Of a stretch of 64,000 bases of DNA, positions 13,154-23,917 are shown piece after piece. Source of the stretch: Methylobacterium sp. J-076 (GTDB lineage Bacteria > Pseudomonadota > Alphaproteobacteria > Rhizobiales > Beijerinckiaceae). The notes under the pieces are model-generated. The model ran no database searches. It saw nothing but the letters and a program-made list of their open reading frames with translations, and had not been told where the DNA came from. Every line of letters starts with the position of its first letter. Positions within the stretch are counted from its first letter, which is position 1. The translations under genes were made by a program, and so were the position numbers. Location: positions 1 to 64,000 of the forward strand of contig NZ_JAKSXW010000146.1 of NCBI RefSeq assembly GCF_022829405.1, written 5' to 3'.

Positions 13154-14699
13154 CGTACAAGGTCTCGAGGGTGATGAGCGGAAGGCGCCGCTCTCGCGCG
13201 AACTTCTCCGTGTTGCTGCGCGCCTTGCCGCGCACGAAGAACGGGATCTTCTTCAGTTCCTTCTCGGCCTCGGGGGCCCAGATGGCGTCGGCGCCGGCTT
13301 CGATGACGGAAACGGGCGCCGGTGTCGGAGGGGGGGAGGCCGGCGCCCGGTCCACGGCCTCGGGCCGCACCGCCGGCTGGCCGCCGAGATGCGAGGGCCC
13401 GACGCCATCGTGGAACTCGGGATCCTCCCGGAACATGCCGAGGAGGTGTTCTTCGAGGCCCATCATCAGCGGGTGGACCAGGGTGTCGAACAGCACGTTC
13501 GCCCCCTCGAAGCCCATCTGCGGGGAATGGCGGGCGGGGAAGTCCTGGACGTGGACCGGCGCCGAGATCACGGCGCAGGGGAGCCCGAGCCGCTTGGCGA
13601 CGTGGCGTTCCATCTGCGTGCCGAGCACCAGTTCCGGCCCGGCGGCGCGGATCGCCGCCTCGACGTCGAGGTAGTCGTCGGTGATCGTCGCCTCGATCCC
13701 GTGGGCCTCCGCCTCGGCGCGGACCTCGCGGGCGAATTCGCGGGTGTAGGTGCCGAGGCCGACGAGCTTGAAGCCGAGCTCCTTCGCCGCGACCCGGGCG
13801 AGGCCGAGCGCGTGGGTGGCGTCCCCGAACACGAAGACGCGCTTGCCGGTGAGGTAGGTCGAATCGACCGAGCGCGAGTACCACGGCAGCCGGGAGCCGG
13901 GCCCGTCGAGGACCGGCGCCGGATCGACGCCGGCCAGCGCCGCGACCTCCGCCACGAAGGCCCGGGTGCCGCCGACCCCGATGGGGATCTCCTTTGTGAA
14001 GGGCTGGCCCAGGGCGCGCTTCAGGTGCTCGGCCGCCGCGCGGGCGATCTCGGGATAGAGCACCACGTTGAAGTCGGCCGCACGCAGGCGGGCGAGGTCG
14101 GCGGGGCTGGCGCCCAGCGGCGCCACGACGTTCACGTCGATCCCGAGGTCGGCGAGGAGGCGCCGGATCTCGATGAGGTCGTCCCGGTGGCGGAAGCCCA
14201 GCGCCGTCGGCCCCAGGATGTTGCACAGGGGGCGCCGGCCCGGCTCGCGGGGCTGCGGCGCACCGGCGAGCGCCCGGACCAGCCGATAGAAGGTCTCCGA
14301 GGCGCCCCAGTTCTCCTTCTTCTGGTAGGCCGGCAGTTCGAGGGGAATCACCGGGATCGGCAGGTCGAGGGCCTTGGCGAGGCCGCCCGGATCGTCCTGG
14401 ATCAGCTCGGCGGTGCAGGAGGCGCCGACGATCATCGCCTGCGGCGCGAACCGCGCGTAGGCCTGCGCCACGGCGTTCTTGAACAGCTCGGCGGTGTCGC
14501 GGCCGAGGTCCTGCGCCCGGAAGGTGGTGTAGGTGACGGGCGGGCGGCGGTCGCGCCGCTCGATCATCGTGAACAGCAGGTCAGCGTAGGTGTCGCCCTG
14601 CGGGGCGTGCAGCACGTAGTGCAGCCCGGTCATGGCGGTGGCCACGCGCATGGCGCCGATGTGGGGCGGGCCTTCGTAGGTCCAGAGGGTGAGCTGCAT
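13128..14699 (-). CDS. bchB: Dark-operative protochlorophyllide reductase subunit BchB
   Basis: NifK-like subunit of the BchNB catalytic heterotetramer. 523 aa. The N-terminal [19 protein letters not shown] and the segment [19 protein letters not shown] (Cys region) are family hallmarks, and the C-terminal domain (residues about 455-523) is the separate BchB tail that helps bind protochlorophyllide. The frame extends upstream, but ATG 14699 gives the exact family start and lies 2 bp after the bchN stop. Its 3' end overlaps bchH by 26 bases. Confidence 0.96.
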
Positions 14700-14701
14700 C
14701 G

Positions 14702-16606
<1,905 letters not shown>

Positions 16607-16809
16607 AGGTGTGTCCTGCCGCGGTCATTGCCAAAGGCGTTTTCAGGCGTAGGCTGCTCTCGAATTCCGGACCGGTCGCCGAGCTTCCGCAGCCCGGCCG
16701 ATCCCGTTCCGCCGGTCGGCGGCCAGGTGTGTACGGTTCCACGACAATGACCACGCGACCGTAGGGCTCAGGGCTCGACCAGAAGTCCGTGATGCCGGGA
16801 GGGATGCCG

Positions 16810-17619
16810 ATGGACGATCAGGGGCACCTCTGTGAGGACTGTGTCTCCAGCTTGCCCGGCGATGGGGAGGACGACCGCGACGTGCTCGCCTGGCTCGTGG
16901 AGGCCGAGATCCTTCCCCGACTCATGATGGCGCACCGGAGGCCGGGGCGCTCGGCGCCGGTCGCACCCCTGCGCGACTTCGAGGCCCTGGCCGCGATCCT
17001 CCTCGCCCCGGGGCCGTTCGACCTCGACGCGGCGGTGGACGCCCTCCAGGCCGGCGACCTTCCCCTCGACCGTCTGCTCCTCGACCTGCTCGCACCGGCC
17101 GCCCGGCGGCTCGGGACGAAGTGGGAGGACGACACCTGCGATTTCCTGGCGGTGACCGACGGGCTCGGCCGCCTGCAGACGCTGACGCGCCGCCTCTGCG
17201 CGGGCATGGAGCGGGCCGCGAGCCCAAGCGGACGCAGCGTCCTGTTGATGCCCTGCCCCGGCGAGACGCATGTCTACGGCCTGTCGATCCTCGGGAGCTT
17301 CTTCCGCGAATCGGGGTGGGACGTGACGAATCTCGGCCACTCCCCCGAAAATGCCGCAGAGATGCTGCGATCCGGCTGGTATGACGTTCTCGGTGTGTCA
17401 CTCTCCTGTGACGTCTGCGCGCCCGCGCTGAAGACGCTGGTCCCGGCCCTCCGGCGGGTCTCCCGCAACCCTTCCCTTTTCGTCATGGTCGGCGGCCCTT
17501 ACTTTGCGCGGACCGGGACCGGTCCGGCCGAAGTAGGGGCCGATGCTTACGCACCCGATGCGTGGTCTGCGCCGGGAATCGCGGAAGCAACGCTGGACAG
17601 ACCGGCGGTGGCTTGCTGA
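16810..17619 (+). CDS. aerR: B12-binding antirepressor of the AerR/PpaA family
   Basis: Cobalamin-binding regulator that counteracts or modifies PpsR/CrtJ in purple bacteria. 269 aa. The C-terminal half is a B12-binding domain: GETHVYGLSILGSFF, with the candidate axial ligand H154, then SLSCDVCAPALKTLVPALRR and FVMVGGPYF. The upstream GTG 16789 and ATGs 16792 and 16804 are also in frame; ATG 16810 is preferred because GGGAGGG lies six bases before it. Divergent from bchF, 318 bp apart, and directly upstream of ppsR, whose proposed start overlaps its 3' end. The pairing with ppsR is the standard arrangement and supports the function. Confidence 0.85.
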   Translation: MDDQGHLCEDCVSSLPGDGEDDRDVLAWLVEAEILPRLMMAHRRPGRSAPVAPLRDFEALAAILLAPGPFDLDAAVDALQAGDLPLDRLLLDLLAPAARRLGTKWEDDTCDFLAVTDGLGRLQTLTRRLCAGMERAASPSGRSVLLMPCPGETHVYGLSILGSFFRESGWDVTNLGHSPENAAEMLRSGWYDVLGVSLSCDVCAPALKTLVPALRRVSRNPSLFVMVGGPYFARTGTGPAEVGADAYAPDAWSAPGIAEATLDRPAVAC

Positions 17620-19094
17620 AAGGTAGACACTTCGACGCACTGCGACAGAAATCCGTGACACTCCGCCCCCGCCCTGCCGAGCCCGTCCTCAACGAGGCCC
17701 TGCCCAAGGTCGCCGCTCTCCTCGGGGGGAGCGCGGCAGGTCTGGCGGTGACGGCTGCCTCCGATCTGTCGCTGATCGTCGATGAGGACGGCGTGATCCG
17801 GGGCGCCACGGGCGGGGCCGACTTCTCCGAGGAGAAGATCGGCGGCTGGCTCGGCCGGCGCCTCGTGGACACCGTCACCGTCGAGAGCCGGACGAAGGTG
17901 GACGAGCTGCTGCGCGATGCCGGCCCGGGGGAGATCACCCGCTGGCGGCAGGTCAACCATCCCTCGCCCACGGGCATCGATCTGCCCATCCGGTACACCG
18001 CGCTGCGCCCCGCCGCCGACGGGCCGATCCTCGTGCTCGGGCGGGACATGCGCACCGTCGCTGCGCTGCAGCGCCGGCTCGCGGACACCCAGCAGACCCT
18101 GGAGCGCGACTACGACCGCCTGCGCGCCGCCGAGACCCGCTACCGCCTCCTGTTCCAGATCTGCGGCGAGGCCGTGCTGGTGGTCGATGCCGCCACGCGC
18201 CGGGTGATCGAGGCCAACCCCGCCGCGGCGCGCCTCCTCGGCCGGCCGGTGCGGCGGCTAATCGGCGTGGACGCGGTGGAGCTGTTCGATCCGGCGAGCA
18301 TGCGCGCCATCGAGGGGCAGCACGGGTCCCTGCGGGCCACCGGCCACGCCTCGGATATCCGCGCCGCCCTGCTCCAGACCCGCGGCGATGTCACGATCTC
18401 GGCCTCCCTGTTCCGCGGCGAGGGGGGGACGAGCGCGATCATGCGGCTGATCCCGGGCCGCGATTCGGGCGCGGGGGCGGCCACGGATCCGTCCGGCGTG
18501 TCCCCGACCCGGGCGCTCATCGAGGCGATGCCCGAGGGCTTCGTGGTCACGGATGCCGCGCACCGGGTGCTCTGGGCCAACGCCGCCTTCCTCGAACTGG
18601 CGCAACTCGCCGCCGAGGGGCAGGCCCGCGGCCGGCCGATCGAGGAATGGCTCGCCCGCGACGAGACCGAGGCGCGGACCCTGTTCGCGACCCTGCAGGA
18701 TCACGGATCCGTCCGCCGCTTCGCGACGGTGGTGCGCGGCACCTACGGCGGCCTGGAGGATGTGGAGATCGCGGCCGTGGCGGCGCCGGGCTCGCCCGCC
18801 TGCCTCGGCTTCTCGATTCGGGCCCTGCCGCCCCGCTCGGCCCTGAACGTCGGCACCCGTGCCGAGCCGCGCTCGGTGGAGCAGATGGCCGAGCTGGTGG
18901 GGCGGGTGTCGATGAAGACCCTCGTGCGCGAGACCACCGATCTCATCGAAAAGCTCTGCATCGAGGCGGCCCTGCGGATCACCCGGGACAACCGCGCCTC
19001 GGCCGCGGAGATGCTGGGCCTCTCCCGGCAGGGGCTCTACGCCAAGATGCGCCGCTACGGCGTCGGCGACCTCAATCCCGGCGACGAGGGCTGA
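17613..19094 (+). CDS. ppsR: Photosynthesis gene repressor PpsR/CrtJ
   Basis: Redox- and light-dependent transcriptional regulator that binds TGT-N12-ACA boxes and represses bch, crt, puc and related genes. About 493 aa: an N-terminal region and PAS domains (two clear ones around residues 165-290 and 290-410, with a glutamine-rich linker AALQRRLADTQQTLERD), then a Fis-type helix-turn-helix at the C-terminus (ASAAEMLGLSRQGLYAKMRR). Two cysteines fit the redox pair known in this family: C184 (FQICGEAV) and C449 (EKLCIEAAL, beside the HTH). The start is uncertain: no ATG is present. TTG 17613 overlaps the aerR end; GTG 17655 is an alternative. Confidence 0.9.
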   Translation: MLKGRHFDALRQKSVTLRPRPAEPVLNEALPKVAALLGGSAAGLAVTAASDLSLIVDEDGVIRGATGGADFSEEKIGGWLGRRLVDTVTVESRTKVDELLRDAGPGEITRWRQVNHPSPTGIDLPIRYTALRPAADGPILVLGRDMRTVAALQRRLADTQQTLERDYDRLRAAETRYRLLFQICGEAVLVVDAATRRVIEANPAAARLLGRPVRRLIGVDAVELFDPASMRAIEGQHGSLRATGHASDIRAALLQTRGDVTISASLFRGEGGTSAIMRLIPGRDSGAGAATDPSGVSPTRALIEAMPEGFVVTDAAHRVLWANAAFLELAQLAAEGQARGRPIEEWLARDETEARTLFATLQDHGSVRRFATVVRGTYGGLEDVEIAAVAAPGSPACLGFSIRALPPRSALNVGTRAEPRSVEQMAELVGRVSMKTLVRETTDLIEKLCIEAALRITRDNRASAAEMLGLSRQGLYAKMRRYGVGDLNPGDEG

Positions 19095-19560
19095 GGCGTT
19101 TCCGCTGCGCTCGGGGTGACGCCGTTCTCACGCAGCGTGCCCCGTCCGGCGACGTCCCGCCGCCCTGGGTCGCTTCGCTGCGCTCGCGATGACGTTCAGC
19201 GGCCCCCGTCCTTGCGAGCGGAGCGAAGCAATCCAGGGAAGCGCTCCGCTCGCCGACGTCCCGCCGCCCTGGGTCGCTTCGCTGCGCTCGCGATGACGTT
19301 CAGCCCCCATGTCCTTGCGAGCGGAGCGAAGCAACCCAGGGAAGTGCTCCGCTCGTCGACGTCCCGCCGCCCTGGGTCGCTTCGCTGCGCTCGCGATGAC
19401 GTTCAGCCCCGCGTCCTTGCGAGCGGAGCGAAGCAATCTAGGGAAGCGCCTCGCGTGCCGATGTCCCGCCGCCCTCCGCCGAAGTTTATGAATTAAGAAG
19501 CCGTCATTGGTTCCACGCCGCCCGCCCGCGGGTAAATTTGTCGCGACGTGAGGGGGTGAG
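19095..19560. other. ppsR-bchG spacer filled by a tandem repeat array
   Basis: No gene is supported. A decayed repeat fragment (GCTGCGCTCGGGGTGACG) follows the ppsR stop, then the tandem array (19150-19474) and about 85 bp of unique sequence (19475-19560) that includes an AT-richer stretch, AAGTTTATGAATTAAGAAG, before the bchG control region. Confidence 0.6.
19150..19474. repeat. Tandem array of a ~103-bp palindromic repeat
   Basis: Three consecutive units start with CGACGTCCCGCCGCC at 19150, 19254 and 19357, and a fourth truncated start (CGATGTCCCGCCGCC) is at 19459, a period of 102-104 bp. Each unit holds CCTGGGTCGCTTCGCTGCGC followed by TCGCGATGACG, and an inverted counterpart GCGAGCGGAGCGAAGCAA followed by CCCAGGG or a variant. 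This is the same family as the single copies near 32551, 48442, 54021, 57852 and 60942. Confidence 0.9.
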
Positions 19561-19600
19561 TGTCATTCTGGCTTGACACTCCGGCCGGCTGGCATAGCCT
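19561..19600 (+). promoter_or_regulatory. PpsR box overlapping the bchG promoter
   Basis: TGTCATTCTGGCTTGACA (19561-19578) is a perfect TGT-N12-ACA palindrome, the PpsR/CrtJ target. Its right end is also a consensus -35 (TTGACA, 19573-19578), followed after 16 bases by a weak -10, TAGCCT (19595-19600), 7 bp before the bchG ATG at 19607. Repressor binding would directly block the -35. No second box was found within 100 bp. Confidence 0.75.
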
Positions 19601-19606
19601 CCGCAC

Positions 19607-20491
19607 ATGGCCGCAACGCCCGCCCCGAGTGCCGTCGTCGAGCTCCTGAAGCCACTCACGTGGTTCGCCCCGATGTGGGCTTTCGGCTGCGGCGTCGTCT
19701 CGTCCGGCGTGCCTGCCCACGGGCAATGGCCGGTGATCGCGGCGGGGGTCGTCCTCGCGGGTCCCCTGGTCTGCGCCACGAGCCAGGCGGCCAACGATTG
19801 GTTCGACCGGCACGTGGATGCCATCAACGAGCCGAACCGCCCGATTCCCTCGGGGCGCATCCCCGGCCGCTGGGGCCTCTACCTCGCTATGGGCTGGACC
19901 GCCCTGTCCCTGGCGGTCGCCGCGGCGCTCGGCCCGTGGATCCTCGGCGCGGCCCTGTTCGGGCTGGTGCTGGCGTGGCTCTATTCCGCGCCGCCGCTGC
20001 GCCTGAAGGGCAACGGCTGGTGGGGCAACTCGGCCGTGGCGATCTGCTACGAGGGCCTGCCCTGGTTCACCGGCGCGGCGGTGATGGCCGCCGCCATGCC
20101 GGATTGGCGGGTGCTGATCACCGCCCTGCTCTATTCCATCGGCGCCCACGGGATCATGACCCTCAACGATTTCAAGTCCGTGGAGGGGGATATCGCGACC
20201 GGCGTGCGCTCCCTGCCGGTGCAGCTCGGCCCGGCGCGGGCCGCGCGCTTCGCCTGCCTCGTCATGGCGCTGCCGCAGGTGGTGGTGATCGGCCTGCTCT
20301 TCGCCTGGGGGCGGCCGTGGCACGCCGCGATCATCGTGGCGCTGCTCGCCGGGCAGGCGGCGCTGATGGTCCGCTTCCTCGACGACCCGCGCGGCCGGGC
20401 GGCGTGGTACAACGGCACCGGCACCACCCTCTACGTGCTCGGCATGCTCGCCACCGCCTTCGCCCTCCGCCCGCTCGTGGGTGGCGCGTGA
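19607..20491 (+). CDS. bchG: Bacteriochlorophyll synthase (chlorophyllide esterification)
   Basis: UbiA-family prenyltransferase that esterifies bacteriochlorophyllide a with geranylgeranyl diphosphate. 294 aa with about eight hydrophobic segments. The two Asp-rich motifs are NDWFDRHVDAINEPNRPIPS (about residues 65-84) and DFKSVEGDIATG. ATG 19607 lies just after the PpsR-box promoter. The stop overlaps the ATG of the next gene (TGATG), so bchG heads an operon with the PucC-like gene, bchP, tspO and a small membrane gene. Confidence 0.96.
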   Translation: MAATPAPSAVVELLKPLTWFAPMWAFGCGVVSSGVPAHGQWPVIAAGVVLAGPLVCATSQAANDWFDRHVDAINEPNRPIPSGRIPGRWGLYLAMGWTALSLAVAAALGPWILGAALFGLVLAWLYSAPPLRLKGNGWWGNSAVAICYEGLPWFTGAAVMAAAMPDWRVLITALLYSIGAHGIMTLNDFKSVEGDIATGVRSLPVQLGPARAARFACLVMALPQVVVIGLLFAWGRPWHAAIIVALLAGQAALMVRFLDDPRGRAAWYNGTGTTLYVLGMLATAFALRPLVGGA

Positions 20492-21804
20492 TGGGCGCGC
20501 ATCTCTCCTGGCCCTCCATCCTCCGGCTCGGCCTCGTGCAGACGGCGCTGGGGGGCGTCGTGGTGCTGATGACCTCGACCCTGAACCGGGTGATGGTGGT
20601 GGAGCTGGCCCTGCCGGCCCTGGTGCCGGGGCTGCTGGTGGCGATCCATTATGCGGTGCAGGTGCTGCGCCCGCGCTGGGGCTACGGCTCCGACCGGACG
20701 GGCCGGCGCACCCCGTGGATCCTCGGCGGCATGGCGGCCCTCTGCCTCGGGGGCTTCGGCGCCGCCTGCGGCACGGCGCTGGCGCAGACGCACCTCGCCG
20801 CCGGGCTGGCGCTCGCCGCCCTCTCCTTCCTCCTCGTCGGCCTCGGGGTCGGCGCGGCGGGGACGTCGCTCCTCGTTCTGCTGGCCGGTGGGGTAGCCCC
20901 GTCCCGGCGCGGGGCGGCGGCGACCCTGGTCTGGGTGATGATGATCCTCGGCTTCGCCGTCACCGCGCCGCTGGCCGGCCATTTCCTCGAGCCCTTCACC
21001 GTCTTGCGCCTCGTGGCGGTGTCGGGGAGCGTGTCGCTGGTGGCGTTCTGCGTCGCCGCCCTCGCCGTCACGGGCATCGAGGCCCGGCTGCCGGCCCCGC
21101 GCCAGGAGGCGGCGGAGGCCAAGCCGCCCTTCGCGCAGGTCCTCAGGAAGGTGCTGGCCGACCCCGTGGCCCGGCGCTTCACGGTCTTCGTGTTCGTCTC
21201 CATGCTCGCCTACAGCGCGCAGGAGCTGATCCTCGAACCCTATGCCGGCCTCGTCTTCGCCATGGGGCCGGGCGCGACGACCAAGCTCGCCGGGCTCCAG
21301 CACGGGGGCGTCCTGGCCGGGATGCTCCTCGTCGCGGCGGTGACGCTGCTCGCCAAGGGGACGGCGTTGGCCTCCCTGCGCCTCTGGAGCGCCGTCGGCT
21401 GCGGAGCCTCGGCGCTCGCCCTGTTCGCCATCGCCGCGGGCGGGCCGTCCGGGCCGGACTTCCCCCTCCGCGGGGCGGTCTTCGCCCTGGGCTTCGCCAA
21501 CGGCATCTACGCGGTCGCCGCCATCGGCTCGATGATGGCGCTGGCGGGACACGGGGGCGAGCGGGAGCGCGGCACCCGCATGGGCGTCTGGGGGGCGGCG
21601 CAGGGCGTCGCCTTCGGCGGCGGCGGGGTGCTCGGGGCGCTGGCGGTCGATGCCATGCGCCTCGTGGTGGACCAGCCGGTCCACGCCTATGCCGCGGTGT
21701 TCGTCGCCGAGGGCGTGCTGTTCCTCGCGGCGGTGGCGGTCGCCCTCCGCGTCGAGGCGGCGCCGTCCGGTTTTCCGCTCAATCCGGCTTTTGAGGCGAG
21801 GTGA
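20491..21804 (+). CDS. PucC-family MFS protein between bchG and bchP (ORF428/Bch2 type)
   Basis: 437 aa, about 12 membrane segments, MFS fold. The N-terminal GGVVVLMTSTLNRVMVVELA matches the corresponding region of LhaA in this same window, so both are PucC-family. A gene at this place (bchG-ORF428-bchP) is standard in Rhodobacter-type clusters, and family members are linked to bacteriochlorophyll delivery or antenna assembly; the exact job of this one is not known. The frame opens upstream in bchG, but ATG 20491 overlaps the bchG stop by one base. Only 4 bp separate it from bchP. Confidence 0.88.
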   Translation: MGAHLSWPSILRLGLVQTALGGVVVLMTSTLNRVMVVELALPALVPGLLVAIHYAVQVLRPRWGYGSDRTGRRTPWILGGMAALCLGGFGAACGTALAQTHLAAGLALAALSFLLVGLGVGAAGTSLLVLLAGGVAPSRRGAAATLVWVMMILGFAVTAPLAGHFLEPFTVLRLVAVSGSVSLVAFCVAALAVTGIEARLPAPRQEAAEAKPPFAQVLRKVLADPVARRFTVFVFVSMLAYSAQELILEPYAGLVFAMGPGATTKLAGLQHGGVLAGMLLVAAVTLLAKGTALASLRLWSAVGCGASALALFAIAAGGPSGPDFPLRGAVFALGFANGIYAVAAIGSMMALAGHGGERERGTRMGVWGAAQGVAFGGGGVLGALAVDAMRLVVDQPVHAYAAVFVAEGVLFLAAVAVALRVEAAPSGFPLNPAFEAR

Positions 21805-21808
21805 TACG

Positions 21809-23032
21809 ATGACCGGGCCCGAATCGGATACCGATCGCAAGATCTACGACGTCGTGGTGGTCGGCGGCGGGCCGGCGGGGGCGACGGCCGCGGCCGACCT
21901 CGCCGGAGCCGGCCATTCCGTGCTGCTCCTCGACAAGCCCGGGCGGATCAAGCCCTGCGGCGGGGCGATCCCCCCCCGGCTGATCCGCGACTTCGCGATC
22001 CCCGACCACCTCCTCGTCGCCCGCATCCGCGCCGCGCGGATGATCGCGCCCAGTGGGAAGGAGGTCGACATGCCGGTCGGCGAAGGCTTCGTCGGCATGG
22101 TCGACCGGAAGGACTTCGACCCGTGGCTGCGGGAGCGCGCCGCCTCCGCGGGGGCCGACCTGCGCGAGGCCGCGTTCGAGAAGGTCAGCCGCCCCGCCGA
22201 CGGCCCGGCCCTGGTGCACTTCACCACCGGCAAGGGCGACGCCCTCGTCCGCCACGCGGTGCAGGCCCGGCTCGTGATCGGGGCCGACGGCGCCACCTCC
22301 CCCGTCGGCCGGGCGGAGGTGCCGGGCCACGACAAGATGCGGCAGGTCTTCGCCTACCACGAGATCGTCCGCGTCCCCCAGGCGGGCGAGAGGGGCGAGG
22401 CCGCCATCGGCCCGACCCGATGCGACGTCTTCTACCAGGGCAAGCACTCGCCGGACTTCTACTCCTGGATCTTCCCGCACGGGGACACCGCGAGCATCGG
22501 CACGGGCAGCGCCCGCAAGGGGTTCTCGCTCCGCTCCTCGGTCCGCGCCTTGCGCGAGGCGACGGGGCTGGCCGATGCGCAGACCGTCCGCCGGGAGGGG
22601 GCCCCCCTCCCCCTCAAGCCCCTCAAGCGCTGGGACAACGGCCGGGACGTTCTGCTCGCGGGCGACGCGGCGGGGGTCGTGGCCCCGGCCTCGGGCGAGG
22701 GGATCTACTACGCCATGCTCGGCGGCCGGCTCGCGGCCGAGGCGGCGCGGGCCTTCCTCGCCACCGGCGACGCCAAGGCCCTGGGCCTCGCCCGCCGCAG
22801 CTTCATGCGCCTGCACGGGCGCGTGTTCTGGATCCTCGGGATGATGCAGTGGGTCTGGTACCGCAGCGACGGCCTGCGGGAGCGCTTCGTCTCGATCTGC
22901 CGCGACAAGGACGTGCAGCAGCTCACCTGGGACTCCTACATGAACAAGGAGCTGGTCCGGGCGAAGCCGGCCGCGCACATGCGGATCTTCTTCAAGGACC
23001 TCGCGCACCTGTTCCGCTGGGTCTCGCCGTGA
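21809..23032 (+). CDS. bchP: Geranylgeranyl reductase BchP
   Basis: FAD/NADPH-dependent reductase that saturates the geranylgeranyl tail to phytyl on bacteriochlorophyll (and often on GGPP). 407 aa. FAD-binding motif VVVVGGGPAGATAAADLAGAG spans about residues 15-35; a second flavin motif is DVLLAGDAAGVVAPASGEGI. The start ATG at 21809 has GCGAGGTG upstream. The stop overlaps the tspO GTG by 4 bases. Confidence 0.96.
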   Translation: MTGPESDTDRKIYDVVVVGGGPAGATAAADLAGAGHSVLLLDKPGRIKPCGGAIPPRLIRDFAIPDHLLVARIRAARMIAPSGKEVDMPVGEGFVGMVDRKDFDPWLRERAASAGADLREAAFEKVSRPADGPALVHFTTGKGDALVRHAVQARLVIGADGATSPVGRAEVPGHDKMRQVFAYHEIVRVPQAGERGEAAIGPTRCDVFYQGKHSPDFYSWIFPHGDTASIGTGSARKGFSLRSSVRALREATGLADAQTVRREGAPLPLKPLKRWDNGRDVLLAGDAAGVVAPASGEGIYYAMLGGRLAAEAARAFLATGDAKALGLARRSFMRLHGRVFWILGMMQWVWYRSDGLRERFVSICRDKDVQQLTWDSYMNKELVRAKPAAHMRIFFKDLAHLFRWVSP

Positions 23033-23520
23033 ACCTCCTGACGCAGGCGGACTGGCAGACGACGCTCGTGGCCGCCGTCTGCGCGGTGGTCGTCGCCGCG
23101 GCCGGCGGCCTCGCGACCCGGACGGACGGGTGGTACCGGAGCCTGCGCGTCCCGGCCTGGAAGCCGCCGGACTGGGCCTTCGGGCCGATCTGGGCCGTGA
23201 TCTTCGCCCTCACCGCCAGTTCCGGCGTCCTCGCCTGGAGCGGGGAGCCGGCCGCCCGGCCGATGCTCGCCCTGGCCTTCGCGGTGAACGCCGTCCTCAA
23301 CATCGCCTGGAGCGTGGTGTTCTTCCAACTCCGCCGGCCCGACTGGGCGCTGGGCGAGATCGCCCTGCTCTGGCTCTCCGTCGCGGCGCTGATTCTGGCC
23401 GTGGGCCGGGTGAGCCCCGCCGTGGCCCTGATGAACCTGCCCTACCTCGCCTGGGTGAGCGTCGCCGCCTGCCTGAACCTGCGCATCGTGCAGCTGAACC
23501 CCCGCCGGGGCCTCGCCTGA
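23029..23520 (+). CDS. tspO: TspO/MBR tryptophan-rich sensory protein
   Basis: 163 aa with five predicted membrane helices and family landmarks WYRSLRVPAWKPPDWAFGPI, NAVLNIAWSVVFF and LMNLPYLAWVSVAACLNLRI. TspO binds porphyrins; in Rhodobacter it tunes photosynthesis gene expression in response to oxygen, by affecting porphyrin intermediates. GTG 23029 overlaps the bchP stop (GTGA), so it is co-translated with bchP. Its location inside the pigment operon strongly suggests a porphyrin-linked role here. Confidence 0.93.
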   Translation: MNLLTQADWQTTLVAAVCAVVVAAAGGLATRTDGWYRSLRVPAWKPPDWAFGPIWAVIFALTASSGVLAWSGEPAARPMLALAFAVNAVLNIAWSVVFFQLRRPDWALGEIALLWLSVAALILAVGRVSPAVALMNLPYLAWVSVAACLNLRIVQLNPRRGLA

Positions 23521-23828
23521 TGGACGGCCTGTTCGCCTCGGGCCGCATCGTCGATCTGATCCTCGTCGGCGTCGCGGCCGAGGCGGTGCTGCTGTTCGTG
23601 CTGTGCCGGGGCTTCGGCCGGTTCGCCCCCTTCGCCGCCACCCTCGCCGCGGGGGCCGCGTTGATGCTCGCCCTGCGGGCCGCCCTCACGGGGGCGCCCT
23701 GGCCCGTCGTCGCCGGCTGGATGCTCGCCGGGCTCGTCGCCCACGGCGCCGACCTCGCCCTCCGCCGGAAGGCGCTCCGGCCGGGTCAGACCCCGCCGGT
23801 GGACGCTTGGCCGCAGGGCCGGAGCTAG
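23520..23828 (+). CDS. Small membrane protein at the end of the bchG-bchP-tspO operon
   Basis: 102 aa with three hydrophobic helices (around DLILVGVAAEAVLLFVL, FAATLAAGAALMLALRAAL and VVAGWMLAGLVAHGADLAL) and a basic tail. No recognised family or catalytic motif. Its ATG at 23520 overlaps the tspO stop (TGATG), so it is surely translated and probably acts with TspO or with pigment synthesis in the membrane; that is inference from context only. Confidence 0.8.
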   Translation: MDGLFASGRIVDLILVGVAAEAVLLFVLCRGFGRFAPFAATLAAGAALMLALRAALTGAPWPVVAGWMLAGLVAHGADLALRRKALRPGQTPPVDAWPQGRS

Positions 23829-23917
23829 CGCGGCAGGAACATCGTAGGATCGCCAGCGTTCACGCGCGGCAATAGTTTCGAACTTTTCTGAAAATTGGCT
23901 CCCGGGAGATGCCGGCC

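Noticed and set aside
16732-16753. A possible third PpsR box around TGTGTACGGTTCCACGACA
   Set aside because: The TGT-to-ACA spacing is 11 or 13 bases, not 12, so it does not fit the consensus.
19150-19474. CRISPR array
   Set aside because: Units are about 103 bp, internally palindromic, with no unique spacers and no cas genes.
19116-19496. Open frames encoding repeated ASLRAERSNPG/ RFAALAMTF peptides
   Set aside because: They are translations of the tandem palindromic repeat, a common false gene in GC-rich alphaproteobacteria.
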